Source of the DNA: Sulfurimonas sp.
GTDB taxonomy: Bacteria > Campylobacterota > Campylobacteria > Campylobacterales > Sulfurimonadaceae
Assembly (NCBI GenBank): GCA_030646745.1
Contig: JAUSKV010000349.1
Span: forward strand, 1-11,431
DNA length: 11,431 bases
Direction of reading: 5' to 3'
Part shown: positions 1 through 6,763 of the stretch, in pieces
Numbering within the stretch: the stretch's first letter is position 1
Layout: each line of letters begins with the position of its first letter
The notes under the pieces: generated by a model
The model's input: the letters and a program-made list of their open reading frames with translations, nothing else
Told to the model about the DNA's origin: nothing
The model's database searches: none
Program-made: the position numbers and the translations under genes

Positions 1-66
1 GGGTTTGTTTTCATTACCATATACAGAAACGTTATAGCCCCCTTTCTCACTCGGATGCGCTATAAT
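1..66 (+). CRISPR. End of a type II-C CRISPR array: last spacer (1-30) and terminal repeat (31-66)
   Basis: Only one repeat is visible, so the array is recognised by its partner and not by repetition. Positions 31-66 are 36 nt, begin GTTATAGCC and end GCTATAAT. The two ends form an imperfect inverted repeat, as in the Neisseria meningitidis II-C repeat. Bases 43-56 are perfectly complementary to 4477-4490, and 31-39 pair with 4498-4506 (one G-U), i.e. with the tracrRNA anti-repeat. Positions 1-30 are exactly 30 nt, the usual II-C spacer length, so the window seems to start at a repeat/spacer boundary. No further repeat occurs between 67 and 242, so this is the distal end of the array. The crRNA would be spacer followed by the 5' part of the repeat, read on the plus strand, opposite to the cas genes. 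The spacer target is unknown. Confidence 0.9.
61..66 (+). promoter_or_regulatory. Repeat-embedded -10 box (TATAAT)
   Basis: The 3' end of the repeat is a perfect TATAAT. In Neisseria and some Campylobacter II-C arrays each repeat carries such a -10, and each crRNA starts inside the following spacer. The same arrangement is inferred here. From this terminal copy a transcript would start near 73 and run straight into the hairpin at 76-97. Confidence 0.6.
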
Positions 67-75
67 ACGACACTT

Positions 76-113
76 CAAACCCCTTTATTGGGGCTTGTTT
101 CACACCTTTTTTT
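76..113 (+). terminator. Hairpin terminator closing the CRISPR array
   Basis: CAAACCCC (76-83) pairs with GGGGCTTG (90-93 plus 94-97) around a 6-nt loop, with one A-C mismatch in the stem. TTGTTTC follows immediately, and a run of seven T lies at 107-113. It sits just after the last repeat, so it probably stops array transcripts before they run antisense into cas2. The U-tract directly after the stem is imperfect, so termination strength is uncertain. Confidence 0.55.
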
Positions 114-242
114 CATAAAAAAATCACTCAAGTTCATCAAAAATTTCTCATTTTTTACCATTTTTTCAAATAATCTTAAATATCTTAGCTCAAACAGACA
201 CTTTTTTTACAATCAAATACCTTCTAAATGTTACAAATATAC

Positions 243-566
243 TCAAAACAATAAAAGTTGTTGTTTTTGTAATTTTTCTTCTGGTGTCTTTATTCCTATG
301 AGTGTTTCCATCTTCGCATACTGCAAATCCGTTATCGAAATCATCCGAATATTTCCTTTGGGTGGAATATACTCTTTGACTCTTTTTTTGTGAGTTTCCA
401 CACTATCATCGCCTTTGCAGATTCTGACATAAACCGAAAACTGCATCATGATAAAACCATCTTTGAGTAACACTCTTCTAAAGTCTGTGTATTTTTTTCG
501 CTCTTTTTTTGTTTTGGTTGGTAAATCAAAAAAGACAAACAACCACATAAATTTAAAATCTTTCAC
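243..566 (-). CDS. cas2: CRISPR-associated endoribonuclease/integration protein Cas2
   Basis: Cas2 forms the Cas1-Cas2 integrase that inserts new spacers; it is the structural dimer bridging two Cas1 dimers. The 107-residue product is of normal Cas2 length. It has the ferredoxin-like N-terminal strand ending in FVFFDLP, with the conserved Asp at residue 14, followed by a basic stretch (TKTKKERKKY) and the FSVYVRICKG strand typical of type II Cas2. The start used is a GTG that overlaps the cas1 stop (GTGA), implying translational coupling. An ATG six codons downstream (548), just before WLFVFFDLP, is an alternative start. It is the last gene of the cas operon. No convincing intrinsic terminator is seen on this strand between 242 and 67, which is AT-rich. 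Confidence 0.93.
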   Translation of the reverse strand: MKDFKFMWLFVFFDLPTKTKKERKKYTDFRRVLLKDGFIMMQFSVYVRICKGDDSVETHKKRVKEYIPPKGNIRMISITDLQYAKMETLIGIKTPEEKLQKQQLLLF

Positions 567-1459
567 GCTATTGTCGGCAGTTTCAGATGAGAGCTGTCGC
601 TAAGTTTTATAGACTTTACAAAAGAGTGTGCCATGACATCGCAAATATGCAAAAGTGTGACGCTTTCGTTTTCCAATTGCATCTCCATGTTGAGCACATT
701 TATGAGTGCAGATTTTACACTCACACCCATATAAATATCGAGTTCATCCGCAAGAGCCAATTTTTTGACAACCATATCCACCATGGGTCGCAGCGGCTCT
801 ATGATGTCATCGGCTAAGTTGTACGCATTAAGCTCAGAGTTATGAAACACTCCAAAAGTAGGAAGTAACCCGTACGAAACAAGTGAGCGAGCTACTGCAC
901 CTCGCACTATCGTATAGCCGTAATTGAGCGCGATGTTGATAGGGTCGAGCGACTTTTGGTCTCGCAAAAAGTTTTGAAACAGTTTTTGCCAATATTTTCT
1001 AGCAGCAAGAGCCTCTACATTTTCGCTATCACCTGATTTTACTTTATCTTTTAAAAGTTCTAGTTGCAGGTTGTCAATCTCAAAATATTTTAAAAGCTCG
1101 GATTGATTTGTGATTTTTTGAGTGATGATTTTTTGCCATAGCTGTTTTTTGAGAGGAAGTTTCATATCTCTTTGCATGTGCGAGATTTGAGAGAGGCGTG
1201 AGTGTTGATGAAAAGGGGTAAAGCAACCGTTTGGCATGTGGAAACTATCACAAGTAAAGAGTGCTATATTTTTCTCGGCGATGAGACTCAGAAGTGCCGT
1301 TGTAAGTGTGGATTGGTTGTTTTCCAAAACTATCACTGTTATATCTTCAAGTGGCACTTTTATCGCCTCTTCCTCATGTGGCTCATACACAAGTTGCAAA
1401 TTTTTGACACTCAATTTACAAGCTTTTGTAACTAAAACAGTTCTCCATCCAGCCATCAT
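563..1459 (-). CDS. cas1: CRISPR-associated integrase Cas1 (type II)
   Basis: Cas1 is the metal-dependent integrase that joins prespacers to the repeat end during CRISPR adaptation. At 298 residues it has the usual length for type II. The N-terminal beta domain (about 1-90) leads into the alpha-helical catalytic domain. The expected metal-binding triad is present: Glu149 (in VEALAARKYW), His206 (in FHNSELNAYN) and Glu221 (in DDIIEPLRPMVD). This spacing matches well-studied type II Cas1 proteins. The start overlaps the cas9 stop by 4 bp (ATGA). AAGGAG lies a few bases upstream, and a second ATG directly follows, so the start could be residue 1 or 2. The gene looks intact, so adaptation is probably functional. 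No csn2 or cas4 is present, as expected for subtype II-C. Confidence 0.96.
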   Translation of the reverse strand: MMAGWRTVLVTKACKLSVKNLQLVYEPHEEEAIKVPLEDITVIVLENNQSTLTTALLSLIAEKNIALFTCDSFHMPNGCFTPFHQHSRLSQISHMQRDMKLPLKKQLWQKIITQKITNQSELLKYFEIDNLQLELLKDKVKSGDSENVEALAARKYWQKLFQNFLRDQKSLDPINIALNYGYTIVRGAVARSLVSYGLLPTFGVFHNSELNAYNLADDIIEPLRPMVDMVVKKLALADELDIYMGVSVKSALINVLNMEMQLENESVTLLHICDVMAHSFVKSIKLSDSSHLKLPTIA

Positions 1460-4428
1460 GCACTCCTTTGTTTTTTTCTAAGCTCCCTATTTTCATGGAT
1501 AGAACCTTGTCTTTTTTCGTTTTTTACCTCGACGAGATTGCCAAGTGCATCGACTTGATGTTTTTTTATGAATACTAAAGTTTGTGCACCAAAACCATAT
1601 TCATTAGCTCCATCGTGTGATTTAAAAATAATTTTTGCTGTTCCACTATCCGTACTATCATAATACCCCAAAACCCTCACAGCCTCTTTCGTCGCTGTCT
1701 TCTTCGTCTGAATCTCTATCAAATCTCTCTTGTAAAAAGAAAATCTGAACTCATAATTTTCATCCATCTCAAGCCATGGCTTATTTCCAGCAACTATCGC
1801 CTCATTTGGCAGTTTTGGCTTTACAAAATCACTCACATAGATAGGAACTAAGTAGTATTTTTTACTCTTTTTGTGCTGAAACAGATCTACTCTTGGCATA
1901 CCGTCATTCTTGGCTAGTCCATGTTTGAGTTTTACATTATTTGTTACACCGCCACCTTTTAAATAATCAATTTTTCCATCTGCTTTTTTTACACTTAATG
2001 TTTTAGTACTAAATACTGTTGCTTCATGTGCCGCTCCGCCAATTTTTCTTCTTGGCATGTGGGAAACAAATATCTCACTCAAACTCTCTTGCACTTTTGC
2101 ACCAAACTCTTCCATAGGCGGTTCAAACTTTAGATTTTTTGCTTTTTCTTCCCTGTTTTTATAGCTAAATCCTTCCCTTTTTGCCGAAATAGTTGAGAGT
2201 TTTTGTACTTGTGATTGCGTGGAAAAAGCCAAAATGATTGCATCCTCTGCATGGTGCAGATGCGTCTCTCTATTTTTGTCTCCAACACCCCATTTATAAC
2301 GAAGTTGAGAGGTGAGCATTCCGTTCATCGTGAAAACATGACGGTTCATTTTTGACTCTTTAAACTCCACATGCGCCTCTATGTAATTTTTTACAAATTT
2401 AGAGATGTACGAGGTGTCATTTTTGTTTCTCTCTTTAAAAGCGTTTTCGCTACTCTCATCGAAGTTTGTTTTTGTAAGTCTATTTTTCTTTGCATATTTT
2501 AGGTTTTTCAGTCCGTCTATGCGACCGACAAAGTTTATCCACTCCGCAAGTTCTTTGTCAGCTCCAAAATATTCAAAAGGAGTTTTATTCCCCTTGTTTT
2601 GATTCTCTTTTGTAAAACACAAAACTTTGTTATTTAAAGAGTCATCAAGTGAACGGCTATAAGGCAATACATGGTCAACTTCTGTCGCAAACGAATCGGC
2701 TAATATTTGCGGATTTATATACTTTCCACTGTAAATACACTCATGATTTTGTTCTTCCCAAAGTCTAAACTTCAAAAGTTCTTTTGCACTTGGCTCTTTA
2801 CCTAAAACTTCTTTGGCATGTTTTCTAGCGTCATCTTTTTTACCTTTAAACTCCGCTTGTGCTTTTTCTATCTTTTTTCTATCTTCATGTGAATTTTTTA
2901 TATCTCTTGTAAACTCCACATGCACCGCATCAACCGCACCATGTTTTCTTGCAATGGCGTTATAAACTAGTCGCATTTGTGCAACAGCTCTTTTTACAAC
3001 AGGGTTTGTCATCTCTACATTTTCTTGCGCACTCAGAGGTGGCAAAAATTTTGTTTTGTCGCCTTGAAAGATAGCTTTAAAGTCATATCCAGCCTCTGTA
3101 CATGCCTTGTCATAATCTAGTCCATCTTCTAAATAAGGAATGATTTTTGCCAAGGCTTTGGTGCTAAGATGCCCAAAACCTGAAAAAGAGATGCCGACAA
3201 GTGCATTGCAAACCGCTTCATTCTCAATAATCTTGTGAAGTTTCTCTAAAGATTTTTTATCATCTTTTTCTGTGGTAAGAACTTTTGCGATTGCGTCCAA
3301 AAGTGCATCATCACTTTCTATCTTGCTCCAATACAAATGGTCGGCGGACTCAACAGCTTTTTGTATCTTTTGATACGCACTAAAATCTAAAAGCTTTGCT
3401 CCTTCGGGGTCTTTGGTTGCTACTCCTGTTTTGTGGTCAAAGTAAGTTAAACCTTTGAACTGCACAGTTTTATCTAAACCAAAGAGTGTTTTGAGCGTTT
3501 TGTATGTAAAAGCTCCTTTCTTTGCTTTGTGTATAGCTTGATGTATCTGCTCTTTAGAAAGTGCAATCTCGCCATCTTGCGTGATTATTCTTAAATTTTT
3601 TAGTTTTTGTAAGGCTCGAAATTTCTCAAAAGTAAAAGAACTTTTTGGTGCTCTTTTTGCAGATTCTCCTTCTTCGTCCACTTCAAAAGGACAATTTGCA
3701 ACCATACCCTCAACAGATTTTAAAGACCTTTGAGAAAATGCTAGCTCGATGTATTTTTCTAAGAGTGCATCACATACAAAACTGTTTCCAAACTCTTTTT
3801 GCTTTGAAAAAATAGTTTTAATTTCATCCATCAGCATGACTCTTGAAACAGAATTTGCATAGTTTAATTTGCCCTCAGCATCTTTGCCATTTCGCTTTTT
3901 GGTTTTTGTAAACAGATATTCGCCTACGGTCAAATAAGTTTTATTTTTGAGTACGGTTTCATTCTCTTGTATGCCAGAGAGTACAGCTTTACCCTCACTT
4001 GGTTCTTCAATTTTTCTATTTGAAGCATACCCTCGATGTTTGGCAAGATGAATCATAATGCGTGAAAGTTCTTTGTTGTTCAGCAATCTATACAAAGCGT
4101 CTCGTCGTAGTTGCCAAATATCCAGCTGATTTTTACTGCCAATAAAAAGATTTTTTAGCTCTTCTTCATTAATAATTTTATTTTGAAGAAGTAACCTTTT
4201 AATAGAACGAACTTTTTGAGCTTTTCTTTTTGTAGTCCGCCTTGCACCTCTCGCTTCACGCCTTGGAAGAGCTAAAGGTTTGCCATCTTTTGGGTGTTCA
4301 GCAATAGTAAATATTCTTACTCCGCTATCTATAATTTTACTATTTTGTGTATTTTCATCATCTACACATGCCAATGCCCAACCGATTGAGGTTATCCCCA
4401 AGTCCAAACCTAAAATTACTTTTGCCAT
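1456..4428 (-). CDS. cas9: CRISPR-associated endonuclease Cas9 (type II-C)
   Basis: RNA-guided double-strand DNA endonuclease. The product is 990 residues, the compact II-C size. Domains in order: RuvC-I with Asp9 (ILGLDLGITSIGWA); an Arg-rich bridge helix (about 55-80); the REC lobe (about 80-480); RuvC-II with Glu505 (HVEFTRD); HNH with Asp585-His586 (EVDHVLPYSRS) and Asn600/Asn609; RuvC-III with His726 and Asp729 (HHAEDA); then a C-terminal wedge/PAM-interacting region (about 790-990). That region carries RVDLFQ, KKYYLVPIY and, near the end, KKHQVDALGNLVE, which resemble the N. meningitidis Cas9 C-terminus. All nuclease residues are intact. A TTG at 4434 would add two residues, but the ATG at 4428 has AAGGA exactly 8 nt upstream and is preferred. 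First gene of the cas9-cas1-cas2 operon. The PAM cannot be read from the sequence. Confidence 0.96.
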   Translation of the reverse strand: MAKVILGLDLGITSIGWALACVDDENTQNSKIIDSGVRIFTIAEHPKDGKPLALPRREARGARRTTKRKAQKVRSIKRLLLQNKIINEEELKNLFIGSKNQLDIWQLRRDALYRLLNNKELSRIMIHLAKHRGYASNRKIEEPSEGKAVLSGIQENETVLKNKTYLTVGEYLFTKTKKRNGKDAEGKLNYANSVSRVMLMDEIKTIFSKQKEFGNSFVCDALLEKYIELAFSQRSLKSVEGMVANCPFEVDEEGESAKRAPKSSFTFEKFRALQKLKNLRIITQDGEIALSKEQIHQAIHKAKKGAFTYKTLKTLFGLDKTVQFKGLTYFDHKTGVATKDPEGAKLLDFSAYQKIQKAVESADHLYWSKIESDDALLDAIAKVLTTEKDDKKSLEKLHKIIENEAVCNALVGISFSGFGHLSTKALAKIIPYLEDGLDYDKACTEAGYDFKAIFQGDKTKFLPPLSAQENVEMTNPVVKRAVAQMRLVYNAIARKHGAVDAVHVEFTRDIKNSHEDRKKIEKAQAEFKGKKDDARKHAKEVLGKEPSAKELLKFRLWEEQNHECIYSGKYINPQILADSFATEVDHVLPYSRSLDDSLNNKVLCFTKENQNKGNKTPFEYFGADKELAEWINFVGRIDGLKNLKYAKKNRLTKTNFDESSENAFKERNKNDTSYISKFVKNYIEAHVEFKESKMNRHVFTMNGMLTSQLRYKWGVGDKNRETHLHHAEDAIILAFSTQSQVQKLSTISAKREGFSYKNREEKAKNLKFEPPMEEFGAKVQESLSEIFVSHMPRRKIGGAAHEATVFSTKTLSVKKADGKIDYLKGGGVTNNVKLKHGLAKNDGMPRVDLFQHKKSKKYYLVPIYVSDFVKPKLPNEAIVAGNKPWLEMDENYEFRFSFYKRDLIEIQTKKTATKEAVRVLGYYDSTDSGTAKIIFKSHDGANEYGFGAQTLVFIKKHQVDALGNLVEVKNEKRQGSIHENRELRKKQRSA

Positions 4429-4436
4429 TTTCAATT

Positions 4437-4441
4437 TCCTT
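4437..4441 (-). promoter_or_regulatory. Ribosome binding site deciding the cas9 start
   Basis: AAGGA on the minus strand lies 8 nt before the ATG at 4428 but only 2 nt before the upstream in-frame TTG at 4434. The spacing strongly favours the ATG. Confidence 0.75.
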
Positions 4442-4452
4442 TAATGGAAAAA

Positions 4453-4461
4453 ATTATATCA
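4453..4461 (-). promoter_or_regulatory. cas9 operon promoter, extended -10 (TGATATAAT)
   Basis: Read on the minus strand, 4461-4453 is TGATATAAT, a perfect extended -10. Transcription would start near 4446, giving a leader of about 18 nt with the ribosome site in it. No -35 is evident, which is normal for Campylobacterota sigma-70 promoters. Confidence 0.7.
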
Positions 4462-4462
4462 T
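4457..4462 (+). promoter_or_regulatory. Candidate tracrRNA promoter -10 (TATCAT)
   Basis: TATCAT matches the -10 consensus at 5 of 6 positions and would start RNA near 4469, just before the anti-repeat at 4477. It overlaps the cas9 -10 on the opposite strand by two bases. No -35 is evident. TATATC at 4455-4460 is an alternative register. Confidence 0.5.
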
Positions 4463-4468
4463 GTTGTT

Positions 4469-4553
4469 TGTAGATTATCCGAGTGAGAAACGAATAAGGC
4501 TATAATAAACAGGTTACGGTTCCTGTGCAAGGCTCTGAACAAAGTTCATCCTC
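4469..4553 (+). ncRNA. tracrRNA of the type II-C CRISPR system
   Basis: The trans-activating RNA pairs with the crRNA repeat, allows RNase III processing and is bound by Cas9. The anti-repeat runs 4477-4506. ATCCGAGTGAGAAA (4477-4490) pairs perfectly with repeat bases 43-56. A CGAATAA bulge faces CCC in the repeat. GGCTATAAT (4498-4506) then pairs with repeat bases 31-39. Two hairpins follow: ACAGG (4509-4513) with CCTGT (4522-4526), and TGAAC (4536-4540) with GTTCA (4544-4548). The stretch GCAAGGCTCTG, then a stem, then CATC parallels the GCAACGCTCTG-stem-CATC of the N. meningitidis tracrRNA. It is transcribed divergently from cas9. Both ends are estimates: the 5' end depends on the -10 at 4457-4462, and no strong U-tract follows the last hairpin, so the RNA may extend toward the T-rich 4565-4574. 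Confidence 0.88.
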
Positions 4554-4609
4554 AAAAAAATCACATTTCTTTTCAACTATCAATTCAATCAAACCCTTTT
4601 CTCTACCTA

Positions 4610-4890
4610 TCAATGAAACATAACCTTAACAATACGCTTAACAACATATTTAGGCTGTTCAACTTTTGGTACAAAAATATATCACGAACTATTCAGAATT
4701 CAGAAATATCGATGCCACCCTGAATATCCTCAAAGCTCGCAAGGGCGCGGCAATCAATAGAATTCTTTCATAGCCATCTTTGTAGATTGGCACATAAATT
4801 TCGAAAACATGTTTTACTAAAGAAACATTTTCGCTATGCGAAAAGCGATTCTCTTGTTTTCGTAGCTTTAGGGGGTTGCAAGGGACAATT
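4610..4890 (-). pseudogene. Possible remnants of a decayed minus-strand gene
   Basis: One minus-strand frame is open from about 4890 to a TAG at 4689-4691 and reads HVFEIYVPIYKDGYERI in its best part. From about 4760 a neighbouring frame reads IDCRALASFEDIQGG and ends at TGA 4693-4695, as if a frameshift separated the two. A third fragment, reading IFVPKVEQPKYVVKRI, ends at TGA 4610-4612. None has a plausible start and ribosome site. The fragments look protein-like, but I do not recognise the family, and chance open frames in AT-rich DNA remain possible. Confidence 0.3.
4804..4844. repeat. Two adjacent palindromes
   Basis: AAAACATGTTTT (4804-4815) is a perfect 12-bp palindrome. TTTTCGC (4828-4834) and GCGAAAA (4838-4844) form a perfect 7-bp stem around a 3-nt loop. 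Neither is followed by a T-run that would make it an intrinsic terminator. Confidence 0.6.
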
Positions 4891-4926
4891 TGTTCCTGCC
4901 GCTAAATAAGCTCCGCTCATTTAGTG
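4878..4926. repeat. Tandem hairpins downstream of the barrel gene
   Basis: The first hairpin pairs AGGGAC (4881-4886) with GTTCCT (4892-4897) around AATTT and extends outward by a GC pair. The second pairs CTAAAT (4902-4907) with ATTTAG (4919-4924), with an inner AGC/GCT stem and loop TCC. They sit just after the 3' end of the five-gene operon and could slow or stabilise its 3' end. Neither carries a U-tract in the minus-strand direction. Confidence 0.5.
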
Positions 4927-4944
4927 CGTAACAGTAATTAAAAA

Positions 4945-6099
4945 CTAAAACGACAAACTCCACTTCAAGTAGTAACTGTTTTGCATACTTCCAAACTCAC
5001 TCTCTTTTGCGCCGCTAAGAATCATAGAACCTACAGAAAAAGCGTTGTAATCGTTGAGAGTGTAGGTAAGAGTCGGAGAGATAAAACGGGAATTCTTGTC
5101 ACTGAAACTCTCTATATAAAGCAGAGAAGCATCCAAAAAGAGATTGAAACTGTAGGAAAGAGTAATGCCCGTATAGAAATTTGAAGACACCATGTTTGGC
5201 AGTATCTCGGAATTTAAGTTCAGATATTTATCGGTATAAGAGAATTTCTCTGAAGTGTAAAGGAGTTCGCCTACCACTGTCACTCCGTTTACGAATCCGT
5301 AATCAGCCCCGAGTATCCCCTGAAAAAACTCTCTCTCCTCTTTCGTTATCATGCTAGTATTGAGGCTGTTTTTTATATATCCGCCCTCGCTTCTGAATTC
5401 TATTCCTGTGTCGGCTAAATTTCCCTCTATCTCAAACCCAAGCATCTTCGTCTCATCCGAGCTTACAATATTTAAAGCAAAATCCGCAAACGCAACAAAT
5501 GTCTTATATCTCGCCCCGTATTTCTGCGTGTTATCTTTTTTCCGGCTCGTTACAACTCCAAGGTCGGATGTTTCATTTATATGTCTTACATAGGAGAGAG
5601 CAGCCACTCCAAAAACCTCATCGCTCTCGAGGGCATAGATGTTTTTTGGATTAAAAAGGTTTGTAGGTGTCCAGATTCTCCCCACTCCCATTTGAATATT
5701 TTGAACCCCCGCAACGACTCTGTTGTGTTTATCTTCATAGCCGCCGTAGAGTCTGTAAATCTTTGCATAGGAGCTTCTATCATGGGAGTCGCTAAACTCT
5801 GTTTGTGTCTTAAAAGGCGTATCGGATTGCATCTGTTTTTGATACTCAAATGATGTTGAACCGACATAGTCATGCCCCAAATAGTTTACACCGTCCGCAA
5901 TAGCGGTAGCGAAAAAACCATCCTCTTTGTAATCCGTCTGAACTCTCAATCTGTCATAGTTATAGAGGTAAGTTTTGTCGCTGTTGGGAACCTCTGAGCC
6001 TTGCGAGATTGTAAAATTGGTATTTCTCACTCTGTAATCAAAATCTCCAAAGAGGAGATGCGGAAAGAATGCTGTACATAATAGAAGTTTTTTAACCAT
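4945..6099 (-). CDS. Outer-membrane beta-barrel protein, last gene of the LolA/ABC operon
   Basis: Predicted 384-residue outer-membrane protein. A signal peptide (about 1-18, MVKKLLLCTAFFPHLLFG) is followed by alternating aromatic/polar strands through the whole length. The protein ends in WSLSF, the terminal-Phe signature recognised by the BAM machinery. Residues 138-151 (GVGRIWTPTNLFNP), then ALESDEVFGV, resemble a motif in barrel proteins that often accompany LolA-like proteins and transporters (family knowledge, not a search result). The gene starts 8 bp inside the end of the ATPase gene, so it is translated with the ABC transporter. Inferred role: outer-membrane acceptor or exit port for whatever the upstream ABC/LolA-like components move. 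The substrate is unknown. Confidence 0.8.
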   Translation of the reverse strand: MVKKLLLCTAFFPHLLFGDFDYRVRNTNFTISQGSEVPNSDKTYLYNYDRLRVQTDYKEDGFFATAIADGVNYLGHDYVGSTSFEYQKQMQSDTPFKTQTEFSDSHDRSSYAKIYRLYGGYEDKHNRVVAGVQNIQMGVGRIWTPTNLFNPKNIYALESDEVFGVAALSYVRHINETSDLGVVTSRKKDNTQKYGARYKTFVAFADFALNIVSSDETKMLGFEIEGNLADTGIEFRSEGGYIKNSLNTSMITKEEREFFQGILGADYGFVNGVTVVGELLYTSEKFSYTDKYLNLNSEILPNMVSSNFYTGITLSYSFNLFLDASLLYIESFSDKNSRFISPTLTYTLNDYNAFSVGSMILSGAKESEFGSMQNSYYLKWSLSF

Positions 6100-6763
6100 C
6101 TACAATTGCCCCGTCGTTCATCTTGATTACACGCCGCACACTCTCCAAAATATAGGCATCATGGGAAGCAAATAGAATACTTACACCCTCTCTCTCATTA
6201 AGCTCCCGCATCATGTCCATCAAGGCTTTTGCATTTTTGGAATCAAGATTTGCCGTAGGCTCATCCGCTAAAATTATCTTAGGCTTTGCTGCCACCGCTC
6301 TTGCAACCGCAACGCGCTGCTGTTGTCCTCCGCTCAGAGCATTGGGAAGCGAGCCGAGTTTGTTATCAATCTCCAGCATGGAAGCAACCTCCAAAACCCT
6401 CTCTTTTATCTCTTTCTCACTCAAACCCCGAAGCCGCATAATAAAACCGATGTTCTCCTCCACATTTAAGACCGGAACAAGGTTATAAGCCTGAAATACA
6501 AAACCGAGTTCGTTCAACCTCAGCTGAGTACGCGCCTCCTCATTCAACGAAGAAATCTCTTTATTATCAAGGTAAATCTCTCCGCTGTTTATAGTGTCAA
6601 GTGCGCCTATCGCATTGAGGAGTGTGGTTTTTCCGCATCCCGAGGCTCCGCTAAAGAGCGTAAACTCCCCATCTTCTATAATCAAACTAATATCACGAAG
6701 CGCATGCACCTCTCTTGGCTCACCTCTGTAAAAGTACTTATTTACATGTTGCAGTTTTATCAT
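6092..6763 (-). CDS. ABC transporter ATP-binding protein, LolD/MacB type
   Basis: This 223-residue cytoplasmic ATPase powers the two FtsX-type permeases encoded just upstream. It shows Walker A GASGCGKTT (39-47), the Q-loop Gln91, signature LSGGQQQRVAVARA (143 onward), Walker B IILADEP (163-169) followed by TANLDS, and H-loop His201 (FASHD). Length and motif style place it in the LolD/MacB/FtsE subfamily, which couples ATP hydrolysis to mechanical work on periplasmic substrates rather than channel transport. The start overlaps the end of the upstream permease by 4 bp (ATGA), and the stop overlaps the barrel gene by 8 bp. All catalytic motifs are intact. It is probably not the housekeeping LolD, because of its dedicated partners, but that is an inference. 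Confidence 0.93.
   Translation of the reverse strand: MIKLQHVNKYFYRGEPREVHALRDISLIIEDGEFTLFSGASGCGKTTLLNAIGALDTINSGEIYLDNKEISSLNEEARTQLRLNELGFVFQAYNLVPVLNVEENIGFIMRLRGLSEKEIKERVLEVASMLEIDNKLGSLPNALSGGQQQRVAVARAVAAKPKIILADEPTANLDSKNAKALMDMMRELNEREGVSILFASHDAYILESVRRVIKMNDGAIVDG

Larger units (their letters stand above)
4554..4944. other. Long gene-free stretch between tracrRNA and the barrel gene; degenerate and palindrome-rich
   Basis: Nearly 400 bp without an intact gene, tRNA or recognisable insertion sequence. The left two thirds (4610-4800) contain short coding-like runs on the minus strand in more than one frame. The right third (4804-4926) contains four palindromes or hairpins. It separates the CRISPR locus from the unrelated five-gene envelope operon and looks like the eroded remains of an insertion or of a lost gene. 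No function can be assigned. Confidence 0.6.

Noticed and set aside
67..242. Possible further degenerate CRISPR repeats or a terminator for the cas operon
   Set aside because: No second copy of the repeat core (CTTTCTCACTCGG) is present, and no minus-strand stem with a following T-run is found. The A-run at 115-121 has no convincing hairpin before it on that strand.
55..393. 112-codon plus-strand open frame over the array end and the 3' end of cas2
   Set aside because: It begins inside the CRISPR repeat, crosses the terminator hairpin and runs antisense to cas2. It has no ribosome site and no protein-like composition; it is a chance frame in AT-rich DNA.
4878..4926. Tandem hairpins as the intrinsic terminator of the five-gene operon
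   Set aside because: In the minus-strand direction neither stem is followed by a U-tract (GGCAGG and AACCCCC follow instead), so they are recorded as structured repeats only.
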